Shown here in pieces: positions 35,020 through 43,515 of a stretch of DNA of 64,000 nucleotides (the first letter of the stretch is position 1; each line of letters begins with the position of its first letter). Made by a program: the position numbers and the translations under genes. The DNA is from an uncultured Marinobacter sp. (GTDB taxonomy: Bacteria; Pseudomonadota; Gammaproteobacteria; Pseudomonadales; Oleiphilaceae). Location of the stretch: NCBI RefSeq assembly GCF_946886895.1, contig NZ_CAMPJO010000006.1, positions 191,872 through 255,871 of the forward strand, in the 5' to 3' direction. The notes beneath the pieces are model-generated. The model was given only the letters and a program-made list of their open reading frames with translations. It made no database searches and was not told the origin of the DNA.

Positions 35020-36018
35020 TCAGCTCGCCAGTTTTAAGCTCGAAGCGCCATGTTTTTCTCGCAACGAGCTATCAATTTCTGAAATCATGCGGGAAGTTTC
35101 AATCGGTGGTGTTTCTCTCAGAATTGCATGAACCGAGCGAAGGGTTTCCGCACGCAGTTTTCTATCGTCACTGAGATAGGCCAGAAGCCAGAGGTTTTCT
35201 TTTTCACAGAACCTGTGCATTGACTCTAGCTCCAGGGAAAGCTGGGCCTTTAAATTATCGAGGTCAGTGATTTCTCTAATTACCCCTTCTGCTTCCTTCA
35301 ATTGGTTAATACTCAGTAAAGAATGTCGGGGGAGATGGTTTAGGTGCTCGCGAAGTTTGCTAATAGCTGTCGTAGAGGACATGCTTCGGGGCTGAAGCCA
35401 AGGCCCTAATCCTCTAAGTGGGGGAAACTCAAATGAGGACCATTCATAGCGAAGGATCTCTTGTTTACCATTTCCCTTGTCGCGCATTTTAGGCTTTAGC
35501 AAGCGCAACTTTATGAGGAGATCTCGTCGTTTCCAGCGGTCTACTAAATTCTTCAGGATTCGATCTGGCAATAACTGAACGATACGTGAGGCCTCAAGGA
35601 AAAAATGTTCTGAATCCTTCTCAAGGTTTTTTAGTTCGTCGGCTACAGCATCGCGAGATGAGAGAAATTTCAGGACCTTGGCTCTCCTACGTTCATAGTC
35701 TTCATTTCTCCTGGCCTTGCTGAAATCGTTTTGAATTTCTTTGTCGTCAATTCCAAGATGCTTTAGTGCGCAGCAATGACCGACGATTACTTTTTCTCCT
35801 TCCTTGGTTTCAACCACATACCCGAACTGATGTTGCTGGCCGCAAACGGTTTTACCTTTGAGGTATTGGCACCGGGCTTCAGTGTTGGTCAGATGATAGG
35901 GCTTTAGAGGATGGCTGTAGTTGTCCTTCGATAAAGACCCTGCACAGTCGATATCGTATATTTCATAGAGCTGATGGAGGGACTTTATTTCGACGTAATT
36001 CACGGTAGGAAACGGCAT
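35020..36018 (-). CDS. Cys/His-containing protein of unknown function, probably SOS-regulated
   Basis: A 332-residue protein. Residues 45-90 form a possible zinc site: ARCQYLKGKTVCGQQHQFGY, then KVIVGHCCALKHLG. The remainder is helical and charged, with many Arg and Lys (about residues 95-330). I do not recognise a family. A perfect-spacing LexA box lies 83 bp upstream of its start, so it is likely induced by DNA damage. It is divergent from the methyltransferase operon. A role in an inducible defence or DNA-processing step is inference. Confidence 0.6.
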   Translation of the reverse strand: MPFPTVNYVEIKSLHQLYEIYDIDCAGSLSKDNYSHPLKPYHLTNTEARCQYLKGKTVCGQQHQFGYVVETKEGEKVIVGHCCALKHLGIDDKEIQNDFSKARRNEDYERRRAKVLKFLSSRDAVADELKNLEKDSEHFFLEASRIVQLLPDRILKNLVDRWKRRDLLIKLRLLKPKMRDKGNGKQEILRYEWSSFEFPPLRGLGPWLQPRSMSSTTAISKLREHLNHLPRHSLLSINQLKEAEGVIREITDLDNLKAQLSLELESMHRFCEKENLWLLAYLSDDRKLRAETLRSVHAILRETPPIETSRMISEIDSSLREKHGASSLKLAS

Positions 36019-36447
36019 AGGCTACGATGGCTCCCAAACTGGACTCGAATAAATCCGACGACATACCTGGACGTTCGGGATACATGATACCTAAGTATGA
36101 CTGTATATCAAAACAGGCTGTTTGAGTGTACAGCTTTCGCCTAAATTTTTTCGGCTATTCAAACACTTTGATACGAAGTACTGCCGATCAGTGAGATCCG
36201 GGGATGAGCTGTTTCTTGGCACGATTAACATCTGCAACAGGAACTGTGACTCACTGAAGGGTTTAAGTTGAAAGGTATTGAAGGGCTTGAGTCCTCAGGC
36301 TCCCTCTCGAATCTTTCGGAAACCGAGCAAAAACAGCCCCAAGAAGAAACCTGTCCGGTAGACCAGTGTCTGATTCGAGAACTGACGGAAATAGAGGCTG
36401 AATAATACTCGCTTATCCAATGGACATCCGCACCTCGCTCCGCGAGA
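36019..36447. other. Intergenic region with a LexA box
   Basis: About 430 bp between the Cys/His gene and dcm. It contains a LexA box at 36101-36116. No further gene is visible. It must also hold the promoter of the restriction-modification operon. Confidence 0.55.
36101..36116. promoter_or_regulatory. LexA (SOS) box
   Basis: CTGTATATCAAAACAG fits CTG-N10-CAG and matches the E. coli-type consensus in most inner bases. It lies 83 bp before the start of the minus-strand gene and 332 bp before dcm, so the minus-strand gene is the likelier target. Confidence 0.65.
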
Positions 36448-38013
36448 ATGGCAGATTATTCTGTAGTTAAGAATATAGTCGCTCAGCCAATTCGGGTTTG
36501 TATATCCATGCCAATTCAGCACAAAATTGATCGCCTGCGCGCTGGTGAAAAACCACGTGTACTGGACCTTTTCGCCGGGTGCGGAGGCATTTCCCTGGGG
36601 TTTCATTCCTCTGGCTTTGAAATAGCTGCGGCTGTTGAATTTGATGCAGCCGCAGCCCGCTCACATGCGATGAATTTTCACGGCCATCTGAAAGGTGATG
36701 AATTTGAACGTCATGCCCTGGCCAGGGACATTACCGCTACAGAGCCGGAAGATCTCCTCCACGAATTGGGTTATGAAGGTGTTGCGGACGAACTGATTGA
36801 CGTGGTCGTCGGTGGACCGCCTTGCCAAGCCTTTGCGCGGGTGGGAAGGGCTAAACTTCGCGAAGTTGCAGCACATCCCGAAGCCTTTCTACGTGATCCT
36901 CGCGGTAACCTCTATGTGCGATATATTGAATACGTCAGAAGGTTAAAACCACTCGTAATTTTGATGGAGAACGTCCCTGATGTACTCAATTATGGTGGGC
37001 ATAATATTGCCGAGGAAACCTGCGAAGTTCTTGCTGACATGGGTTATAAAGCTCGTTATACGACACTGAATGCCGTGTATTACGGCGTTCCTGAGATGCG
37101 TGAGCGTATGTTCCTCGTGGCCTTCAGGGAAGAACTGAGTGTCTCAAAGTGGTTCCCGGAACCGAGCCATCACTATGAGCTGCCACAGGGTTACCACAAC
37201 AGCCGCCGGGTTGCGATGAAACACGTAAAAACGGATCTTTTTGACGAAAAGTATTATTTTCACACCCCCCCCAAGAGCAACCCTGAATGCTGCCAGTCTG
37301 CGGTAACGGCGGAACAGGCATTGTCTGATCTTCCTGTGCTAACAGAGCATCTAAATGGCGGTGGAAAACGGGGCGCACGTCACTTTAATAATCCAATTCC
37401 GTACCCGACCGGCGTGGAGTTAAATGATTACCAACAGACCATGAGGTCCTGGCTAGAGTTTACTCAGCCCGAAGCGATTCTTGATCACGTCATTCGTTCG
37501 TTGCCTAGAGATTATGCGATCTTCAAGCGGATGAATCCGGGCGATCAGTATCCTGAAGCCTTCCAGCATGCCATGAAGCTTTTTAGAGAACGTGTAAAAG
37601 CGTTTGAAAAAAAGAGCGGTAAGATACTGGTGGAAGGTGACGAGGATTATGAGCGCATTAAGAAAGAAACTGTGCCTCCCTATGACCCCGGGAAATTTCC
37701 CAACAAGTGGCGGAAAATGGAGGGTGACCAACCGGCCAGGACCTTGATGGCGCATCTGGGTAAAGACAGTTATTCCCATATCCACTATGACAGCAACCAA
37801 GCCAGGACAATTTCTGTCCGAGAAGCGGCTCGCTTGCAGTCATTCCCCGACGGTTTTGTCTTCCAGGGACCGATGAATCCCGCATTCCGTCAAATTGGCA
37901 ATGCAGTACCACCGCTCATGTCGAAAGCTCTGGCTACAAATATTATGGAGCAGTTGGAAAAAGGAATCTCATTGAATGAAGAGGCTAGCGTTAAAGAGGC
38001 TGTCAGCGTCTGA
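36448..38013 (+). CDS. DNA cytosine-5 methyltransferase
   Basis: A 521-residue C5-methyltransferase. Motif I DLFAGCGGISLGF (about residues 40-52), motif IV VVGGPPCQAFARVGR with the catalytic Cys, motif VI MENVPDVLNYGG, motif VIII and the C-terminal FRQIGNAVPPLMSKALA (motifs IX/X) are all present. The long part between (residues 210-430) is the target recognition region. An ATG at 36508 is an alternative start with a similarly weak ribosome site. It overlaps the next gene by 38 bp. It forms a restriction-modification operon with the genes to 41488. Confidence 0.93.
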   Translation: MADYSVVKNIVAQPIRVCISMPIQHKIDRLRAGEKPRVLDLFAGCGGISLGFHSSGFEIAAAVEFDAAAARSHAMNFHGHLKGDEFERHALARDITATEPEDLLHELGYEGVADELIDVVVGGPPCQAFARVGRAKLREVAAHPEAFLRDPRGNLYVRYIEYVRRLKPLVILMENVPDVLNYGGHNIAEETCEVLADMGYKARYTTLNAVYYGVPEMRERMFLVAFREELSVSKWFPEPSHHYELPQGYHNSRRVAMKHVKTDLFDEKYYFHTPPKSNPECCQSAVTAEQALSDLPVLTEHLNGGGKRGARHFNNPIPYPTGVELNDYQQTMRSWLEFTQPEAILDHVIRSLPRDYAIFKRMNPGDQYPEAFQHAMKLFRERVKAFEKKSGKILVEGDEDYERIKKETVPPYDPGKFPNKWRKMEGDQPARTLMAHLGKDSYSHIHYDSNQARTISVREAARLQSFPDGFVFQGPMNPAFRQIGNAVPPLMSKALATNIMEQLEKGISLNEEASVKEAVSV

Positions 38014-39124
38014 TCTCACGTTTTTTGAGCATCACTTCAGGAATACGCTAGGCACTAAGCAGAAGGCGATTAACCTCGATAGCAGGGTTTTCGTCAAATC
38101 CTTCTACCCAAACATAAACGATGTAACTGGTGGTGGGAATGACAGTTTGGCCCATCCTCTCAATATATATGGTCCGAGAGGGGCTCCTCTATATTCACAG
38201 ATGTGCCGCACCCTGAAACAGGCCAAGAATTGGCGTATGGGTGGAGTTATCATTCGTTCAGATATCACGCCTGATCGATACGAATCTCTGGTTCCCGACG
38301 ATTTGGCGATCATGGTCTTTCTGGGTGGAAATCGTCCGGAACGTGTCGACTTGTTTTTGATATCCTCGCAGTCTGAAGTTGATACTCACCTTTTCTCTTT
38401 ATTGCATGCTGCTTACAAGGATTATTTCGGCGAGAAGACTGCGATGCTGGAATTGTCGGAACAAGATCTGTCTGAAACATTGCAGGCAGGAATCGATGTG
38501 AGCTTAATTGACGAATCCCACCAAGTTTTTGAATTTCTCCGCTCTTCGGAGGCACTGGAGGTCCCTAGTACTTCGGACACCGTTCCCGGTAGCCTATTCA
38601 CCCCGTCCCGTAAGCGGGTAATGTCCAAAGACCAGCTTAATAAACGGAAAGTGGCAGCTGATAAAATTGGCGCAGATGGAGAGAAAATCATCAACTTTTG
38701 GCTGGAGGAGTTGGTCGGGCAAGATAAGATCCATGACTTTGAGTGGGTTTCTCAGGTAAATGCTATTGCCCCATACGATTTTGAAATCACGGACTCCGCC
38801 GGCAAGAAAATGTTGGTTGACGCAAAATCTACAGGTGGAGTGTTCGAAAACCAATTTTATATCTCGATAAATGAGTTACGAACGGCAGCCGACCCGAGCA
38901 GCGACTATTGTATCTATCGAGTATACGAGCTGAATCCTGACGGAGAGTGGGGGAAGCTAAGAGTAGCCCGACTGGCAGCGGAATTTGTCCAGGGTATTCT
39001 CGGTCAGCTTTCTAAATTGCCAAATGGAGTTCAGGTTGACGGTGTAGCTGTCAAACCTTCCTGCTTGGAGTTCGGTGAAGAGATCACCCTCAACTACATG
39101 GCGAACCAGGGAGACCTTTTGTAG
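37976..39124 (+). CDS. Putative restriction endonuclease (DUF3883-like PD-(D/E)xK)
   Basis: A 382-residue protein. The C-terminal half resembles DUF3883-type nucleases: GADGEKIINFWLEELVG, then NAIAPYDFEITDSAGKKMLV and VDAKSTGGVF, giving the D...D-x-K pattern of PD-(D/E)xK nucleases. The motif QFYISINELRTAADPSSDY follows, also as in that family. Its overlap with the methyltransferase gene makes it the partner nuclease of the system. The recognition site cannot be derived from sequence. Confidence 0.75.
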   Translation: MKRLALKRLSASDLTFFEHHFRNTLGTKQKAINLDSRVFVKSFYPNINDVTGGGNDSLAHPLNIYGPRGAPLYSQMCRTLKQAKNWRMGGVIIRSDITPDRYESLVPDDLAIMVFLGGNRPERVDLFLISSQSEVDTHLFSLLHAAYKDYFGEKTAMLELSEQDLSETLQAGIDVSLIDESHQVFEFLRSSEALEVPSTSDTVPGSLFTPSRKRVMSKDQLNKRKVAADKIGADGEKIINFWLEELVGQDKIHDFEWVSQVNAIAPYDFEITDSAGKKMLVDAKSTGGVFENQFYISINELRTAADPSSDYCIYRVYELNPDGEWGKLRVARLAAEFVQGILGQLSKLPNGVQVDGVAVKPSCLEFGEEITLNYMANQGDLL

Positions 39125-39141
39125 CTTTAGGAGGTTGTTTA

Positions 39142-39573
39142 ATGTCAGGCCAACAATCAACTGATGTCCTTACCCCTGCGCAGCGAAGTTTCTGCATGAG
39201 TAGAATCAAGGGTAAGGACACAAAGCCGGAAATTCAGTTGAGGAAGGCACTCTGGGCGCTTGGTTATAGGTATCGTCTTCACTACAAGCTATCTGGTAAG
39301 CCTGACATTGTTTTCCCTGGGCAAAAAATCGCAATTTTTGTTGATGGTTGTTTCTGGCACGGTTGTCCAGATCATTTTCGAGTTCCTAAGAGTCGTCCGG
39401 AATTTTGGCAAAATAAGATCCAATCGAGTATTGAGCGCGATCTGCGCAACCGTTCCTCTTTAGAAGAAGAAGGGTGGACCGTTTTGCGTTTTTGGGAACA
39501 TGATATAGAAAACGATCTATTCGGATGTGTCGATACAATTACTGAGGTATTTTCTTTAAATTCCTCGCTCTAG
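39142..39573 (+). CDS. vsr: Very short patch repair endonuclease Vsr
   Basis: A 143-residue Vsr nuclease that nicks next to T:G mismatches arising from deamination of 5-methylcytosine. It shows the family motifs: RIKGKDTKPEIQLRKAL, the Asp in GKPDIVFPGQK, the zinc/active-site segment IFVDGCFWHGCP and the C-terminal VLRFWEHDI. A perfect TAGGAGG site precedes it. It lies in the operon with the cytosine methyltransferase, the expected partner. Confidence 0.96.
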   Translation: MSGQQSTDVLTPAQRSFCMSRIKGKDTKPEIQLRKALWALGYRYRLHYKLSGKPDIVFPGQKIAIFVDGCFWHGCPDHFRVPKSRPEFWQNKIQSSIERDLRNRSSLEEEGWTVLRFWEHDIENDLFGCVDTITEVFSLNSSL

Positions 39574-39581
39574 GAGCATAT

Positions 39582-40607
39582 ATGCGAATTCTAGATGAAT
39601 CTTATGACAGTGTAATCAAGAGCCATTTTTTCGTGGCTCGATCAGATTATGACTTTGCTCTCAAGAAATTGGTTCCTTTGATGGATCGCCTGGACATGCA
39701 GAGGAAAGTTCAAGGCACAAATTTTTATCGACGCCTAGAACGAGATTTATTTCGAGGCTGTTTGATGCCTCCGCTGACTATTGCTTTTATAAGTCCTGAA
39801 TATTCTGAAGTGAGTGAATCTGAAAACGCAAAAAAACTAGTTGAGAAAAATATAGAAGATGCTTTTGTTTTGGACGGTATTCAAAGACTGAATACCCTTC
39901 ATCGCGCTAGCCTCAATAGCTCCCATAAACTTGACCTCTCGACCCCTCTATATCTAAATATATTGGTTTGTGCCTCAATAGATAGTCTTTTATACAGGAT
40001 GATCACGTTGAATAATGGCCAAAAACCAATGACAGCCCGTCATCAAATAGAAATATTAACCCAAAATGTTTACAGATTTGAAGGTGGTGGTGTTGCAGTT
40101 CAAACTGAAAAAGAACGCTCTAAAAAGTTAATTGTCGGATCATTTGACCATGCTTCTTTTGTAAAGGCCTACCTTTCTTTTCTAAGTCAGTCGACCAATA
40201 TCGATAATCGCAAGCTAATTGAAGAAAAACTTGATGAGCTTATTGCTGGGAAGATTTTAGATTCGGATATTACTCAACATGATATAGAGTTTTCCGAAGT
40301 CGTGGCATTAATTGGTGACCTTTCTTCTGAGCCTTCCGGGGTGGTTAAGGATTGGTTTAAGAGTGAAAACAATTTGATAGGATTTTGCGTTGGTATAATT
40401 TACGCGTATTACGACTTAAGGCAGCTAAGTGTCGAAGATTTCAGGAGTGCGGTTGAATTATTTGAGCAAGCTTTTTCATATTTTGATTTTAGCAGGATAA
40501 AAGTGGGTCAGGAGCGTAGACGGTTAGTTGCAGAGTTCATATCGAAAATAAAAGAGTATAGCGGTTTAGAGGCAGTCAACCTTATGGGCGAGCTTTCAGA
40601 GAAATAG
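39582..40607 (+). CDS. DGIQR-motif protein (DGQHR/ParB-like), accessory to the R-M operon
   Basis: A 341-residue protein. Near residues 95-106 it reads FVLDGIQRLNTLH, close to the DGQ(H/Q)R motif of DndB/DUF262-type proteins. The region before it (PPLTIAFI) fits too. The C-terminal 200 residues are helical. It begins 8 bp after the Vsr stop with a TAGGAG site. No enzyme activity can be assigned; DGQHR-type proteins are DNA-binding regulators or NTPases. It is tightly coupled to the gene that follows (2 bp between stop and start). Confidence 0.6.
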   Translation: MRILDESYDSVIKSHFFVARSDYDFALKKLVPLMDRLDMQRKVQGTNFYRRLERDLFRGCLMPPLTIAFISPEYSEVSESENAKKLVEKNIEDAFVLDGIQRLNTLHRASLNSSHKLDLSTPLYLNILVCASIDSLLYRMITLNNGQKPMTARHQIEILTQNVYRFEGGGVAVQTEKERSKKLIVGSFDHASFVKAYLSFLSQSTNIDNRKLIEEKLDELIAGKILDSDITQHDIEFSEVVALIGDLSSEPSGVVKDWFKSENNLIGFCVGIIYAYYDLRQLSVEDFRSAVELFEQAFSYFDFSRIKVGQERRRLVAEFISKIKEYSGLEAVNLMGELSEK

Positions 40608-40609
40608 TT

Positions 40610-41488
40610 ATGGCTTCAGGTTTGGAACTAATCGATCCTTTTAATGAGAGCCAAAAGCGGGCCTGTCCTGTGGATTTGCATCTGAACAGCATTGAGCGTT
40701 CGCCTATCCTGGCTCTGTATAGGCTTCTTTCAGGAACCGCTGATATTCGGGTGGATCGAAATGGAATTTTCAAGACTTATAAGCCTAGGAGTAATTATTT
40801 TAATATTACGTATGTTGATGGCGTCCGGCTGAGTCCTAAAAACCTTAAAGTCGGCGCCAATGTCGATGATCTAGAACTTATTTCTTCGTCACTTTCTCGC
40901 ATTTCAAACAAAAACAGAGCGTTTTACTTACACTTAACATATGAGATGGTGCATGCAATTTTGGCACTTCAACTCAAGGATCATTTGAGGGCTTTTTTGC
41001 ATTGCTATCGAGCAATAGAAAGAATGTCGTTTGCTTTCCCACTTATATATGCTCTTAACTCTGATGATCTGAAGGGTGCTTATGCTCAGTTAAAAGATTT
41101 TTTTGTTAAAGGTGAAGAGCTTGGTCTTCTTCGCAATATGGTTGATGAAATTGTCAAAGAACAAGCGTGGTTAGACGTCAGTGTTACCATAGATATGCTA
41201 GGTGACGAGGCGACCCGTAAAAGCTCTTATAGAACGTACATGAAGTCATTGGGCAACGACCTGATTTGCGAAGCGTCTGATAATGATTATCTGAAAGTTA
41301 AGTTCTTTAATTTGGGGTCATGCGTGATATCTTTGAGAAACAGGTTGTTCCACAATCTTTCGGGAGATAGGAGAAATTTCAATATGAACGAGCTAAAGGA
41401 CTTGGATGATTTTCTGCAACCAATCAATAAGCTAGGAATAAATTGGATTGCCAGCATATTCGCTATTGTTTTAAGTAAGGAGTTTTAA
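40610..41488 (+). CDS. HEPN-like protein of the R-M operon
   Basis: A 292-residue, mostly helical protein. Near residues 240-250 it contains CVISLRNRLFHNLSGD, with R-x4-H (RNRLFH) as in HEPN ribonucleases and in APEA-like/HEPN proteins. Its start lies 2 bp after the stop of the DGIQR-motif gene, so they are probably translated together. No transmembrane segment is apparent, except perhaps the hydrophobic ending. As the last gene of an R-M operon, it may be an abortive RNase that backs up restriction; this is inference. Confidence 0.5.
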   Translation: MASGLELIDPFNESQKRACPVDLHLNSIERSPILALYRLLSGTADIRVDRNGIFKTYKPRSNYFNITYVDGVRLSPKNLKVGANVDDLELISSSLSRISNKNRAFYLHLTYEMVHAILALQLKDHLRAFLHCYRAIERMSFAFPLIYALNSDDLKGAYAQLKDFFVKGEELGLLRNMVDEIVKEQAWLDVSVTIDMLGDEATRKSSYRTYMKSLGNDLICEASDNDYLKVKFFNLGSCVISLRNRLFHNLSGDRRNFNMNELKDLDDFLQPINKLGINWIASIFAIVLSKEF

Positions 41489-41605
41489 TTAGATTTAATA
41501 AATAGGGCTGGTTTCAGGCTGCCATCCTGTTAATTCACAGCTCCTCCTGATAGATAAACAGTAGTGTCGTTTAGTCTATGCTTGCGCGTAAACACGAAGG
41601 TTTTC

Positions 41606-42145
41606 TTAGCTTTCGAGAAGTTCCTCGATTACCTCTTCAAGTGCTCCAATCCGACCATACACCTCCAGTACTTTATTGAATAATTCGGTCTCTTTGCACG
41701 CTAGCTCACCGGCAAGAGATGGAAATTCGATTGCTAAAGCCCGAGTCTCATCAAGCGAACCGTTGAGCATGAAGGCAGTTCGCCAGTAGACCCTTATTTT
41801 ATATTTCAGATCGTCCACACGTTTTTGGTCTAGATCATGGGAGGTATCGGTAAAAAAGGGCTCAGTAGTCTTCTCTATGGATTGTTCGCCAAAGTCTGGT
41901 GTAACGCTGTACGCTTTCCCGCAACTGCTAAATGACCGTCTTGTGCTGCTGACTACTCCCATCGACCTCAGCTTTTCCATCTCAGAATAGACGTAACGCC
42001 ATAAATTCCTCTTGGGTGGTCGAGCGCACTCAGGCACCTGATTTGTGTACTCATCACGGATTTGAGCGAGGTCTAGCTCTTTCCCTGACGCTTCTCGGAG
42101 GATCGCGTGAAGGATCCTGTCCAAAGTTAGCGAATTCGTAGGCAT
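41606..42145 (-). CDS. Hypothetical protein divergent from an Xre regulator
   Basis: About 179 residues, from the ATG at 42145, which has GAGGGG close upstream. The N-terminal half (MPTNSLTLDRILHAILREASGKELDL, then PPKRNLWRYVYSEMEKLRSMGVVSSTRRSF) looks like a winged-helix DNA-binding domain. The C-terminal half is a helical, acidic part with a coiled coil at the end. No family recognised. A promoter with TATAAT lies just upstream. The divergent small Xre regulator suggests a regulatory pair for the restriction-modification operon. Confidence 0.55.
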   Translation of the reverse strand: MPTNSLTLDRILHAILREASGKELDLAQIRDEYTNQVPECARPPKRNLWRYVYSEMEKLRSMGVVSSTRRSFSSCGKAYSVTPDFGEQSIEKTTEPFFTDTSHDLDQKRVDDLKYKIRVYWRTAFMLNGSLDETRALAIEFPSLAGELACKETELFNKVLEVYGRIGALEEVIEELLES

Positions 42146-42189
42146 AACACCCCTCATGAAATGGGCAATTACATATTTGAAAATGGGTA

Positions 42190-42217
42190 TTATATGCCGT
42201 GGCCTCAAAAGCACAAA
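42190..42217 (-). promoter_or_regulatory. Sigma-70-type promoter of the 41606-42145 gene
   Basis: On the minus strand TTGTGC (42217-42212) and TATAAT (42195-42190) are separated by 16 bp. It lies 45 bp before the chosen start. Confidence 0.5.
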
Positions 42218-42221
42218 TAGC

Positions 42222-42236
42222 TGACAGTCGGTCAGT
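42222..42236. promoter_or_regulatory. Palindromic operator-like sequence between divergent genes
   Basis: CTGAC-N5-GTCAG lies 14 bp before the Xre start codon and next to the -35 region of the opposite promoter. It is the natural place for a C-protein-like operator. The sequence AGTCGGTCA is found again at 42495-42503 after the gene. Confidence 0.35.
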
Positions 42237-42250
42237 AGCTTGAGGCGTGT

Positions 42251-42481
42251 ATGGAAAAAATTAGAGTAGAATTTGGTAAAAATTTGCGGTCAATTAGGCG
42301 TGCCAGAGGACTCTCCCAGGAGCAGTTGGCCTATTCTGCGGGAGTTGATAGAAGCTATCTCGGGAAAGTTGAGCGAGGAAAAGTGAATTTGACCATCGAG
42401 AAACTATACGCCCTCGCCGATACTCTGGGTTGTTCACCTAAAGACTTGATCCCGGAGCTGGTCAACGGTTCCCGAGAATGA
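42251..42481 (+). CDS. Xre-family (C-protein-like) regulator
   Basis: A 76-residue helix-turn-helix protein: FGKNLRSIRRARGLSQEQLA, then YSAGVDRSYLGKVERGKVN and LYALADTLGCSPKDLIPEL. Its size and content match the controller proteins of restriction-modification systems. It stands next to an R-M operon and divergent from an unknown gene, with an inverted repeat directly before its start. Such regulators delay or limit nuclease expression. Regulation of the operon ending at 41488 is inference, since that operon starts 6 kb away on the same strand. Confidence 0.85.
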   Translation: MEKIRVEFGKNLRSIRRARGLSQEQLAYSAGVDRSYLGKVERGKVNLTIEKLYALADTLGCSPKDLIPELVNGSRE

Positions 42482-42658
42482 GATACATTTATCTTAGTCG
42501 GTCAAAACGCATTAAGCGTTCGGCCATCACACTCCGCCAAGCATAGAGACAGCCAGTAAGTCGTCGGAAGACTGGTCCCTGGCAGACGGTATTAAAGTCG
42601 TCATGTCAAAAGCCTGAAAGACAAAACCGACCAAACTTCCCTTATCTCGTTTGCAGCT

Positions 42659-43186
42659 TTACCAGTCGCTGATCTCAAGCCAAGCGAGCATAACCGCTTT
42701 TCGGTCGTCCGGTATCATCTCGCAGGTTTCGATCCAGTGAGCCACTTGTTTAAAATCGACCTCGTGATCAATGTCCTTTGCCTGGATATTTGGCACGGGC
42801 TCGCCTTTAGCTGCAAAGTGGTAGAGCATATCAAAAACAGCCCGCTCATAGCCTGCCGCCGTGGTCGTTGGCGGGCTTTCGACACCGCTCTTTCTGAGGA
42901 ACTCACTTACATCATGGATATCTGTATCTCCCAGGATGTGTTCCGTCATCGAGAAATTTAAGCCAGCGATTAGCCAAGCGTTTGTATTTGCTCCAGGTTT
43001 GAAAGTTGAAGTGGTGTGCCAGTCTGCCTGATCTCTGTCTGGCCAGCTGATGTTGAGGGCGGTGTAGCCTGTGATGTAGTGCGTCATTAAGATTGGTCTT
43101 GCCTGTTTGCTTATGGTCTTCCGGAGTTTTTCAGGGATATCTCCGGGTGTCACAAGATCAACTCGGAAACCCAGCGGCTCCTGCAA
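42659..43186 (-). CDS. Protein with a nucleotidyltransferase-like N-terminal remnant
   Basis: A 175-residue ORF with TTG start. Its first 30 residues (LGFRVDLVTPGDIPEKLRKT) resemble the C-terminal part of MNT-type nucleotidyltransferases (RVDLVTP...). The rest (ITGYTALNISWPDRDQADWH, IHDVSEFLRKSG, YERAVFDMLYHFAAKG, VAHWIETCEM) is a different helical family seen near toxin-antitoxin loci. No intact nucleotidyltransferase start is found upstream (a stop lies 24 codons before). It may be a degenerate fusion of two toxin-antitoxin genes. Moderate confidence that it is expressed. Confidence 0.45.
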   Translation of the reverse strand: MQEPLGFRVDLVTPGDIPEKLRKTISKQARPILMTHYITGYTALNISWPDRDQADWHTTSTFKPGANTNAWLIAGLNFSMTEHILGDTDIHDVSEFLRKSGVESPPTTTAAGYERAVFDMLYHFAAKGEPVPNIQAKDIDHEVDFKQVAHWIETCEMIPDDRKAVMLAWLEISDW

Positions 43187-43342
43187 TTCACTCTGGCGTA
43201 AAGATCGTCGTTTCCTGGTTATCAGACACCTCGCTTATGGCGGACACGTTACCACCTACGTTGGTGTCCGGAATCACTGAACTACTACACAGATCCTTCG
43301 ATTAATCGAGGTTGTTCGCTAGGGCGGGAATTACCCTAGCCC

Positions 43343-43510
43343 TTAATTTTTGCAGCTTTCTAAAAAAGACTGCGTCCACGCTGTTTCCGAGGGCGTGGGT
43401 TCGAGTTTGTATTTTCTGACGATCCGTGTGAATCGGGCGACATAAGCGCACTTGCCAGCAGGCGGCAGCCAGTCGCTTGGACCATGAGCCCCCTTACTCC
43501 GGTTCAATGA
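43343..43510 (-). pseudogene. C-terminal fragment of a secreted HNH nuclease, split by the GInt island
   Basis: The minus strand reads SLNRSKGAHGPSDWLPPAGK and on to CAYVARFTRIVRKYKLEPTP before ending in LESCKN and a stop at 43343. This is the C-terminal part of DUF1524/HNH proteins (NRSKG..PSDWLPP...CAYV). The N-terminal part of the same gene lies at 58921-59535, also on the minus strand. The two halves fit at VEAS and SLNRSKG. The 15-kb element between them is an insertion. No start codon of its own. Confidence 0.85.
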
Positions 43511-43515
43511 AACTT
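43503..43515. repeat. Left imperfect direct repeat of the GInt island
   Basis: TTCAATGAAACTT, aligned with 58957-58969 with small gaps (both contain TTC, GAAA and CTT). It overlaps the first codons of the HNH C-terminal fragment. Confidence 0.5.
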
